Assembly (NCBI GenBank): GCA_000151295.1 | Contig: GG745334.1 | Coordinates: 619,343 to 631,645 of the forward strand | Direction of reading: 5' to 3' | Length of the DNA stretch: 12,303 nt | Source: Allomyces macrogynus ATCC 38327 | Taxonomy: Eukaryota > Blastocladiomycota > Blastocladiomycetes > Blastocladiales > Blastocladiaceae | Program-made: the position numbers and the translations under genes | Notes under the pieces: generated by a model | Databases searched by the model: none | What the model saw: only the letters and a program-made list of their open reading frames with translations | Told to the model about the DNA's origin: nothing | Part shown: positions 1 to 7,982 of the stretch, piece after piece | Numbering within the stretch: position 1 is the first letter of the stretch | Layout: every line of letters begins with the position of its first letter

Positions 1-1585
1 CTGACGTGGGCTGCGCCGGGAGCTTGACCGTGGCCGAGTCGACGAACGTTGGCGCCCGCAACGGCGCGCGACGTGTCGTCCATGGACACGGTGAAGACAT
101 CAGCGACTTCGCGGTCACCCGACAACGCAAGCTGCGAGACCTGGTTCGTGTGCTCGGACGCGCCAGCGACGGGGACAGCACCCGTGCTCCAGTCCTCCTC
201 GGACCACTTGCGCACGTTGCCGTCGTAGGACGCCGTGTAGAGGTTGCGCGACGTGGCATCGTAGGCCATGGTCGTAATGTTCTTCGAGTGGCCGTGCACG
301 ATGCGCGAGACGGTGCCCGAGGCCTGATCGAGGTAATTGAACTGGCCGTTGAGCGACGCCGAGACAAGCCAGCTGCCCGCCCACAGGTTGCCCACCTGCT
401 GGTGCTCGATGGGAGCGCCGCCGGCCGGGTCAATGTTCCAGGTCCTAGGTTGGGAGGAGGTGGAGAGTGAGTGGGGGCGATCGAGCACAATGAAAGTAGC
501 CGCCATTGCGGAGAGAGCATCACGTACGTGACGACCTGCGACGTCTCCACGTCCCAAAGCTTGACCGTCGCATCGGCCGATGACGTGATGAACTGGCGCG
601 AGTCAGCCGACCACGAGAGCGCAAAGATACCGCCCGCGTGCGCATTCTCAGCCGTGATCTCCTTGACCTTGGTCCCCGCGGCCCCATCGTACAGGAAAAT
701 TTTGCCGTCCAGCGCGCCCGACGCAAAGTAGGCGCCCGACGGCGAGTACCGCACTGTGGAGACGAACCGCGAGTGGTCCGAGAGCGAGTGCGTGAACTTG
801 TAGGGCGTGCCGTGGTAAAAGTTCACTGTCATGTCGTCCGAGCACGTCACGGCGCGGAACGGGCGGTTGGGCCGGATCGAGACGGCGTTAGCCACCTTGC
901 TATGGCCAATGATTTCGCCCACCGACGAGCCCGTGTCGAACAGGAACGCATGGCCAAACTTGTCGCGGCCCTCACCGACGGCGATGATGCGCTTTGAGTC
1001 CGAGTCCCATGCGAGGTCGTTGATGCGGCCGGACAGGACACTGAACTCGGACTTGAGAATCTGCTCGGGCTGCGTCGAGTCCCAGATGCGCACGTTGCCG
1101 CGCTCATCTGGAGATCGAAAGCGATGGATGAGATCCGACGCGGCGTGATTGCCACAAATGGAAGCAGAGCAGACGCACCGGCCGAGGCAATGTAGTAGCC
1201 CGACGGCGAGTACCGCGCCACCGTCGTGGGGACCGAGTGACCCGTGTACTCGGACGCGATTTCCGGTTTCTATGAACGCGTCGGGTCCGTTCAGTCCACT
1301 TGGAGCGCGAATTGCCGTAACGCGCGATTCCGTACCGCCAGGTCGCGAATCACCACGGAACGGCCGTTCGTGTAGAGGAACGTGTCGCCCTTGGGGGACG
1401 CTGAGAGCTGCAGCGACTGGCCACGCGTCGTTGCGGGCAACGCGGGCCACAGCGCGACTAGAGCGTGAACAAAGGCACACACCAATCGGTCACTCCGAAA
1501 TAACTTGATTCGGGCCTGGTCTGAGCACGTCAAGAGACGTACTGCGCTCGTAGTTGGGCTGGGCCACGGCAGCGGGGATCGGCAT
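1..1585 (-). CDS. AIP1: Actin-interacting protein 1 (AIP1/WDR1), WD40 protein, 5' part (partial at left edge)
   Basis: Five exons can be read on the minus strand: 1585-1543, 1457-1336, 1269-1179, 1107-528 and 444 to the edge. The four introns (85, 66, 71 and 83 nt) are GT-AG and keep frame. The protein starts MPIPAAVAQPNYER. Family landmarks follow in order: LPATTRGQ, a PKGDTFLYTNGRSVVIRDL blade, YSPSGYYIASAD, VRIWD, AVGEGRDKFG, DHSRFVSTVRYSPSG, and HTNQVS with SMDDTSR. These are hallmarks of AIP1/WDR1, a 14-blade double beta-propeller of about 600 residues. AIP1 works with cofilin to disassemble actin filaments in the cytosol, so about 427 residues (two thirds) are present and the rest lies left of position 1. 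The start ATG has A at -3. Near position 53 the reading frame appears to slip by one base: upstream frame matches AIP1 up to SRAVAGA, while the matching continuation (VDSATVKLPAQP) is in the next frame. Confidence 0.93.
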
Positions 1586-2103
1586 GTTCGCAATTTACAA
1601 CTCCTTTGACCAGAATCACAGGCTATGCCGATTCGATCATGGCATCTGAATGAGCGACGTGGACGCCAATTTGTCGAGCATCCTTTGGACCGAACAGCCG
1701 GGCGCGTCATTGCAGCTACATCACGTCGTGGATAGCCATCATGCATCACAACGATTGCGGCGCTGGGTCCAGTCGATCCCGGCGCGACGCGCGCCCATGC
1801 ATGCTGGTCCTCGAGTTGCTCGTGTTGCTGCAGGTAAACTTGTTGAGCATACCGTCGTTGGCTGTTTGTGCTGATCCAAAAGCGACTTGGGCCAGCGCTG
1901 AGCGGCGTTGAGCGTGGTGAAGCGCGTCTTGGCCCAGCTTCGATAACCTACCTCGCGGCAGCTGGCGCCCCCAAATCGCGCGCATAACCTGGCCTCCTCT
2001 CATTCACCCAGACTTGGCCCTTCGCAAACCGCAACGAAATCGCCAACAATGGCCTCAGGGGCTCCATTCCAAAAAAAAACAAAGCATATAGACACAAAAC
2101 TCC
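1586..2103. promoter_or_regulatory. Intergenic spacer: AIP1 upstream region and RBBP5 3' flank
   Basis: These 518 bases lie between two minus-strand genes, so they should hold the 3' end of RBBP5 (right side) and the promoter and 5' UTR of AIP1 (left side). A CCAAT pentamer sits at 1666-1670, about 80 bases upstream of the AIP1 start, but nothing shows that it is used. A run of nine A at 2071-2079 (nine T in the RBBP5 sense) lies about 25 bases past the RBBP5 stop. An 85-codon open frame at 1746-2003 (-) has no recognisable domain and I do not call it a gene. I see no tRNA or other RNA gene. Confidence 0.5.
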
Positions 2104-3854
2104 TCAGTCCTCACGTCGCCGCTTCCCGCGCGCCGGCGGGTCGTCGCGCTGCACCGAGACGAGCACTGCCGGCGGTTGCGTCGCGGCAAACACGCCCATC
2201 GCGCTCAGTGGTGCGCTGCCGACAGGATGGTCGAGCGAAACCGTCAGCGTCCAGGTCTCGTCGCTTTCATCGTCCTCGTCTACCCTCGTGTACCCCTCGA
2301 TCGGCGTGACCAGGTCGACAAATGCCGGCTTGGTCACCTTGGCGGCGGCCGAGACGGCGCCGCCGTTCACGGTCGGCAGCGTGGGTTCCTCGACGAGGTC
2401 AAACTCGTCCTCGCGCTCCTCGTACTCGACATTGTCCTCGATTTCCTTGAAGTCGGGCGCAAACGCCGACCACCGGTCGCGCGGTTTTATGTTCCACACG
2501 TACATGGTGCCTTTTTGCGAGAGCGACACGCACACGGGGAGGACGGGGTGCCACTGAATTGGGGCCACGCGAACGCGTCAGTTGTTGATCGTTGAGCTCC
2601 ATCGACCTGCACAAACAGTCGTACCGCAAATGCCAGCAGCGGCTCGGACGGCCCCTCAAGCAACTTGACGAGCGTGCCTGTGGCCACGTTCCACACATTC
2701 AGCTCGTGCATGCGTCCCGCCGTCGCGCCAATCACAAACTCCTCGTTCCCAGCCCACGCCGAACTGCACCACGAGTTGCGGTTGACGAGATCCTGCAGCT
2801 TGAGCATCGGCACGCACTCGAACGGCGGCACCGGCAGCTCCTCCCCACCTTCCCCGCGGGCCACCTGCGTGGCCACCCGTGCGCGATCGGCCAGGAAACC
2901 GGCAACATACGGCAAATGGTAAGTGCGGATCGTCTTGTCGTTGACGGTCGCGGCCAGGTGCGATCCGGACCGCGCAAATGCAAAGTGGCGAATCGCGTGT
3001 GCGGCAAGCCGGTCCGTGAAGACGGGCGTCGTCGGGTCGGCGAGCGGGAGCACATGCCAGTGGCCCTTGGACGTGCCCGTGAAAATGTAGTGGCCCGTCG
3101 CGTCCCAACAGGCGAGCACATCAACGTCGCGCGCCTGGTCGCGGAATTCGGACGGGATCGCGGCGGGCAGTGGGGTCGTGGTGCGCGTTTGCGTGTCGAT
3201 CAGGACCGGTGGACTCGATTGCAGGCTGGCGACAAGGAGATGGCTGGGGATACGGGTGGTCGCGGTCAGTTTTTGGAGTTTCAACGGGACAAGTGCGGCA
3301 GGGCGCACGAACCTCTTGAATGGGTGGATCGACACGTTGGTGACGGGCACGTCGAAATCAAACGTATGCATGACTTCGCCAGTGCTCATGTCCCACACGA
3401 TGCAGCGCCAATCCTGGCCGCCGCTGGCCAGGTAGCGCCCGGAACGCGACCAGCTAGAGGACGTCGTCCTGGTCAAAAACCGCCACATGATCGTGCATTG
3501 CTGCGCCGAGCAAAAATGCACCTGAGCGACGTGACGGATGCAGCGTGGCCGTGCAACAAGCGGAGCACCGACCACATGTCGACATCCCATACAATCACGG
3601 CGCCATTAGCTGCGGCACCGGCCAAGTGGTTGCCGCGGCGATTAAAGGCTAGAGCCACGACATTTGTATCGGGAATCGAAAAGTCGATTTGGGTCGGGTA
3701 GGCGTCGAGCCACGACTCTGGTCACGGCGTTCAATCGTGGGATCAGCTTGGTGTCGGCGGTCGTTGGTGTCGCACATCATTTCTGCTGCCGGCCACCATT
3801 GTTCCGCTCGTCGAGGATACGAGTGCGCCAAGTACCGATGAGCGGGATGTTCAT
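2104..3854 (-). CDS. SWD1: COMPASS complex subunit RBBP5/Swd1, WD40 protein
   Basis: The exons are 3854-3836, 3717-3522, 3453-2625 and 2553-2104. The introns are 118, 68 and 71 nt, in phases 1, 2 and 0. The spliced frame gives 497 residues; human RBBP5 is about 538 and yeast Swd1 about 426. The start MNIPLIESW resembles the MN(L)xLLES start of the family and has a strong Kozak context (CACCATG). WD40 blades follow. Residues 291-348 carry the diagnostic LQDLVNR and HELNVWN...GTLVKLLEG block. Residues 376-400 carry WSAFAPDFKE and NVEYEEREDEF. In human RBBP5 this segment contacts the MLL SET domain and ASH2L. RBBP5/Swd1 is a core scaffold of the nuclear H3K4 methyltransferase complex COMPASS. 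A short basic tail (GKRRRED) precedes the stop. The tiny 19-nt first exon is supported by frame and by the N-terminal match, but by no transcript. It is divergent from the 7TM gene across a 542-nt spacer. Confidence 0.96.
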
Positions 3855-4396
3855 GGTGGGCCAAAATTCGGGTCACAATTTTCCGGCGAAGGCGTCGCGA
3901 CGAATAGAGAGCGGCAAGGTCGACTTGATGGTCAGGCGCTTGTCACGGGCTCGTCTCGCATCGTGCAAATTGTCTCCCACTTACTTCCACCGCCACCTGA
4001 CCGGGGCGCACCGCGACGCGCGGCCGCGCGGCGAGCGGCGGCGGTGGGTCGGCGCAACACACCAATGTGCCCAATGTGCGCCTTGCCGTCAAATCCGTGC
4101 GGTCCCTTCCCCAACTCACAGGCCGTGGTTTGTTCTTTGCCCTTGGACAAGAACACGTTGCGCTCAATCTTGGCCAATCCGCCACACATCGCCGCGATGC
4201 GCGTCAGCCTCCTCCGTAATCACCAGAATCATCGACGTTGGCGTTGTTGACAACCAAGCGACGCTCGGCCGCTCTGTGCAGCAACAGCATCACAGTCAAT
4301 CACCCCTCTCCACCTTGACCTCTACACCATTTGCTGAGCGCCATCAACGTGCAAGCCCGCCCATCGGCAAAGTGGCAACGACAATAACCACCCCCG
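3855..4396. promoter_or_regulatory. Divergent promoter region between RBBP5 (-) and the 7TM gene (+)
   Basis: These 542 bases separate two head-to-head genes and should contain both promoters and both 5' UTRs. A CCAAT pentamer is at 4174-4178, about 220 bases upstream of the 7TM start. No TATA box stands out. A minus-strand open frame at 3932-4189 (85 codons; starts MCGGLAKIERNVFLSKGK) looks mildly protein-like in its first half, then turns into an Ala/Arg-rich stretch typical of GC-rich noise. I recognise no family in it and leave it uncalled. Confidence 0.5.
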
Positions 4397-6284
4397 ATGA
4401 CATCGCCAGCACCCACCAGAACCGCCGCATTCCGTGTCACGATGGTGGTACCAGCACCAGCACCAGCAAGCCTGACCCCGCGCAACAATGGCAGCTCGCC
4501 GCCGCTCCAGGACGCGACACTGGATGTGCTCCTCCCGCCCAACGCGCCAGAACTGTGGGCTGCGCTCGGTGTCTCCATTGTGCTGCTCCCCATCTCGGCT
4601 ATCTGGCTCGTGCGGTCGGCACGGTTCTGCTCGCAGCACCGACACACATTCAGCATCCTGGCGCTCACCATGTGGTCGGTCATGGCCCTCGCCAACATCT
4701 CGGTGATTGCCATGGCCACCGGGTACTTCGCGCCGTCGTGCACAAGGCCCTACGCGCACCGGCTCCCGCACCTGCGTGACGACTGCGCGATCGTGGCCGT
4801 TTCGGGCATCGTCAACGACCTGGCCGATAATGTCAGCTCCGCGCTCATGGTGACTCTCTCGGCCGCGCGATTCCGAGCTGCGTTTGCGTCGCTCGCCGCG
4901 ACCCAGCAGCTCGTGTCGCGCAGCCTACTCGTTGTCGCCGCCACGACCTGCGTGGTTCGGCTCGCGGCTGAAGTGCTCGTCGTCATCGTGGACCTTCTCC
5001 CGCGAGACTTGTTCCACGGTGAGCTCAACGACGTCGCCGTGCAATTCGACGATGTCACCTCGGTCGCCGCGTTTGTCATGTATGGCGTGCTCGACACAAC
5101 CATTATGGTCCTTGGCCTGCGGCTCGTGCACCAAGTGCACAAGGATGTGAATGTCGCCATGTCGCTCGGGTCCGTCTCCAACGTGCTCAGGCCAGCCCCG
5201 TCTGCCGTGCTCCCCGGCGCGCCATCAGCGATCCTGCGTGGATCCCCCTCCGCCGCGGTCGAGCCATTCGCTACTGCCGACCTACGGCCATCGCTCGCCA
5301 AGATCGACCCGGTCGCGATGATACCCGCGGCGAGCACCCTGACGCTCGCCGCGACCCCCGGCACACCGGCGCGCCCACCACCACCACCTCCCACGATGCG
5401 CGTGACCGCGGCGCTCACGTCGCTCTTGCACGCGCGCCGTGTCGTGCCCGCCGCCTGCACCGACCCCACCGTGCCACGCGCGACCTGCGGTCTGCGCCGG
5501 CGCGAGACGGTCGCACGCCGACGCACGTCGTTCAAGCGCGACCTGCACTTACTCGGTGCGTGCATGTCGGCGTGCATTGCGATCACGCTGACGTGGGCCG
5601 CGGTCGCCATGAACCCGCCGTATTCGGAGTGGCCCATCGTGTTGCAGTACGCAGTCAGTTCCGGGCTGATCAAGGTGTATGCGGCGCTGAATATGCACTG
5701 CGTGGTGAGGCTCAAGCATGTGATGCGCGCGCACCGCGCGCGGACGTCGAGTGGCGCGGTGTCGACGGAAGAAGGCGGTGGGGTCGCGTGGGGGAGCGAG
5801 GGGGTGGCGGCGCTGGTGGGTGGGGACGCGACGGTACGAATGTTGTTGTGGTCTGGAAGCAGTGAAGATTGGTCAACTGACGGTCGTGGCGCCGGTATGA
5901 ACGTGTTTTTAGCTGGCGGCCAAGTCGGGCGCAACGTCCGAGTGGTTCCCGACGCGTGGTGGTGGTGCGGTGGCCGAGCTGGCGGCGACGACGCGCATTG
6001 CCAGCACGCACGAGCCGGTCGCGTCGCCCACCAAGAGTCCACACAGTCCACCGGTCGCATCGATCGGGAGCCTCGCTGACGGGATCAGTACGGGACACGG
6101 CACGCTGACACCCATGATCATTGGTCCAACCGCGATTGATGAAGTGGCCGAGAGCAAGGCAGGCGGGGCCGAGGTGGAGTGTGAGGATAGCAGAGCGCCG
6201 ACGAGATTACGAGCCTGGACGAGTTGCAATGCTCAAAATGGCAGCCGAGGAGTGGATGAGGTCGGGGTGGACACAGCGAAATGA
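4397..6284 (+). CDS. Orphan seven-transmembrane (GPCR-like) protein, function unknown
   Basis: Two exons are proposed: 4397-5833 and 5913-6284. The phase-0 intron of 79 nt has a GTACGA donor, a CAACTGACGG branch site and a TTTTTAG acceptor. The product is 602 residues. Hydrophobic segments at about 53-73, 84-112, 129-153, 173-201, 217-243, 383-405 and 412-435 give seven helices. A loop of about 140 residues (245-381) lies between helices 5 and 6, rich in Pro, Ser and Arg. The C-tail of about 165 residues is low in hydrophobics and has several Ser-Pro sites. The topology resembles a GPCR with a long third intracellular loop, but I see no family signature such as DRY or NPxxY and do not name a ligand. 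Met16 (4442) has a better Kozak context (A at -3) than Met1, so it is an alternative start; an in-frame stop lies at 4385-4387. Without splicing the frame runs to 6079 (560 residues). The open frame and topology are clear, the function is not. Confidence 0.78.
5195..5266 (+). repeat. Three degenerate 24-bp (8-residue) coding repeats in the 7TM loop
   Basis: Residues 267-290 of the 7TM protein read as three 8-residue units: APSAVLPG, APSAILRG and SPSAAVEP. Each starts with (A/S)PSA. The units lie in the long loop between helices 5 and 6, predicted to be cytosolic. The DNA copies have diverged, so this is an old duplication rather than a fresh slippage event. Confidence 0.7.
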
Positions 6285-6434
6285 ACCAACCATGCACTAG
6301 CAACGGATAAAGGCGGGCGACGGGTGGGCCGTGACCGCTTGCTGATACAAAACTAGATTCTTGCATTCCAAGCACGAGGGACCAGGGAACATATGCGCAC
6401 CCTGCCCCACATATCGCACAACCCGTCCGTTCAC
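6285..6434. other. Convergent spacer between the 7TM gene and the MICOS gene
   Basis: These 150 bases hold the 3' ends of two genes that face each other. No exact AATAAA signal is present on either strand that I can find; A-rich stretches such as GGATAAAGG (about 6304) and ATACAAAACTAGA (about 6345) are the nearest candidates on the plus strand. The two 3' UTRs must be short or overlap. Confidence 0.5.
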
Positions 6435-7562
6435 TTAGGCCTCATTGCTCTCGCGCCGGTCCTGCTCAATGACCTCCTTGACCCCCGGCTTCCCGCGGGT
6501 CGAGTACATGTTCTCGACCTTAGCAACCACCTCCTCGGTCGACGGCCGCACCGCCACCGGGACTGCCGCATCACTCCCTGCGGCGCCACCAGGCAGGAAC
6601 GACTTGAGCGCCGACGGCACGGCGTTGCGCGCCTCGGTCTTGAAGTCCTGCTGCATCTTGCGCGCCTGCTGCTGCAGGTCCGTGACGCGGTCACGCACCA
6701 TCAACACGGACATTTCCGTGTGCTGCACGGCCGTCTCAATCGACTGCTGCGCCTCAGGCGGCAGGTTGTTGAAAACGAGGTTGTAGGCGTTGGTCGTCGT
6801 GTAGGGCAGGAAGTAGGTCGAGGCCGCGATCAGGAAGGCCGGCGGGGCAATCGCGCGGATCAAGATGTTGCCTATGTTGTTGGTGCGGACAGTGAGCGAT
6901 TGGTTCCTGGCCATGGTGGAGAGGGTCGTGATGGTGCGTACGGTTGCGGACGAGGAACGAGCCCGTGAAGGCAGCCACGACCACGTAGAGGGACGCGGGC
7001 ATCAGGCGCTCGTCGGGCGACTTAACGCTCTGGACGGCGTCTGTAGGGACATGGAGCGATCAGGGACGGCGCGATGACCGTGCAGGACTGGCAGCAATGG
7101 GCCCCGTACCCGTGAATCTGTTCTCAACGGAGATCCAGCCGCTGACGAGCGACTGCAGCGAGTCCTAGTCGATCGACAGCCAAACGGCCAGCGCGGGTGA
7201 GGATCGATCGACATCGATGCATCCAAACGACCAGACCACCGTGGTCGCTTGCTTCATGACCAGCATCCTCGCAATACCTTGGTCCCAGCAAACGCATCGC
7301 GCAGCGCGTAGCGCGTCTCGCGCACGGCGAGCTCGACAGCGTTGGCGGGCACGTGCACGACCTCGAACTCAGGCTCCGGCGGGTCGTAGATGGGGAGCTT
7401 GGTGCGCGGCACTGTCGCGGCGGCAGCGTCCATGTGCGCCACGGCAAAGAAGGGTGCAGGCGCGGCAGGCGAGCCGGGCGTCGAGTTGACATAGAGCGCC
7501 GCTGCGGCCGTGGCGGCAGCAGCCGGCGCGGCGAGGCGGCGGGCGGCGAACAGCGCAGACAT
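6435..7562 (-). CDS. MICOS complex subunit MIC26/MIC27 (apolipoprotein O-like)
   Basis: The exons are 7562-7278, 7164-7110, 7040-6942 and 6871-6435; the introns are 113, 69 and 70 nt (phases 0, 1 and 1). The spliced product is 291 residues. An Ala/Arg-rich N-terminus (MSALFAARRLAAPAAAATAA) looks like a mitochondrial presequence. LPIYDPPEPE follows at about residue 56, then the family core: SLVSGWISVENRF, SPDERLMPASLYVV, TGSFLVRNR, and RAIAPPAFL leading to STYFLPYTTTNAY. Two membrane segments are seen at about 128-147 and 153-171, as expected for MIC26/MIC27. These proteins sit in the inner mitochondrial membrane at cristae junctions. The C-terminus (about 180-215) is Gln/Glu-rich and probably coiled-coil; with the tail to 291 it makes the protein longer than yeast Mic27 (234 residues). 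The last acceptor (6872) was chosen over 6905 because only it keeps frame. I cannot separate MIC26 from MIC27. Confidence 0.92.
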
Positions 7563-7982
7563 GGTCGTCGGGTCCGTTTGCGGGCAGTGCAGCGGGCACT
7601 GGGCGGGCAGCAGCTCGTCGTTTGCGGCGGCGCGAAATCCTCGGCGACGGCAAGATGGAGATGGTGGTCGAGATGTTGCTTTTCGCGTGAGGGCGTGACC
7701 TTGCCGTCAGGTCGATCGCGAGGTGTTCACGGAGGCCGCCGGCTTTCAGCGTGCTCCTCCCTCAGAACAGCAATCTCATTCTCGGGTGCAGAACAGCAAT
7801 CTCATTCTCGGGTGCTGCTCGCGCTCTGCACGACCGTGCGCGACCCCATTCCCGTGGGCATCTCCACGACGGCGCTTGCACTTGCGCATCAGCACGTGCG
7901 TTCCGCGATCAACGACCAAGGCGCCCGCCTGACACGCGCTCTTCCGCCCCGCGCGCGCTCGCGGTCTGCAAGCGCAACGATC
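7563..7982. promoter_or_regulatory. Divergent promoter region between the MICOS gene (-) and the CLC gene (+)
   Basis: These 420 bases lie between two head-to-head start codons and should hold both promoters. The frame of the first CLC exon stays open through this stretch, so a longer CLC N-terminus cannot be ruled out, but the predicted residues are low-complexity and Arg-rich. The chosen CLC start at 7983 has A at -3. The region contains an exact 26-bp tandem duplication (listed separately). No TATA box or known factor site stands out. Confidence 0.5.
7763..7814. repeat. Exact 26-bp direct tandem duplication
   Basis: The 26-base unit at 7763-7788 is repeated without a mismatch at 7789-7814. 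Its first 20 bases are CAGAACAGCAATCTCATTCT; it ends CGGGTG. It lies in the shared spacer of two divergent genes, 170 bases upstream of the CLC start and 200 bases upstream of the MICOS start. Two perfect copies mean a recent duplication. Confidence 0.95.

Noticed and set aside
1746..2003. 85-codon minus-strand open frame between AIP1 and RBBP5
   Set aside because: No domain, no splice partners, and it lies where the AIP1 promoter must be.
2592..3701. 369-codon plus-strand open frame opposite RBBP5
   Set aside because: It is the antisense shadow of RBBP5, whose minus-strand reading matches the family in every exon.
3718..3740. GTTCAATC stretch resembling a tRNA T-loop
   Set aside because: No acceptor stem, anticodon arm or D-arm can be folded around it; it lies in RBBP5 intron 1.
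3664..4779. Long plus-strand open frame across the RBBP5 5' end, the spacer and the 7TM start
   Set aside because: It overlaps confirmed coding sequence in other frames, is Arg/Pro/Ser-rich with no domain, and is expected by chance at this GC content.
4750..6060. 436-codon minus-strand open frame opposite the 7TM gene
   Set aside because: Composition is Ser/Arg/Thr-rich without hydrophobic pattern or domain, whereas the plus strand gives a coherent membrane protein.
6435..6914. Reading the MICOS C-terminal part as a separate gene starting at the ATG at 6914
   Set aside because: The ATG lies inside an intron; splicing 6942 to 6871 gives the continuous family sequence VRNR-NILIRAIAPP.
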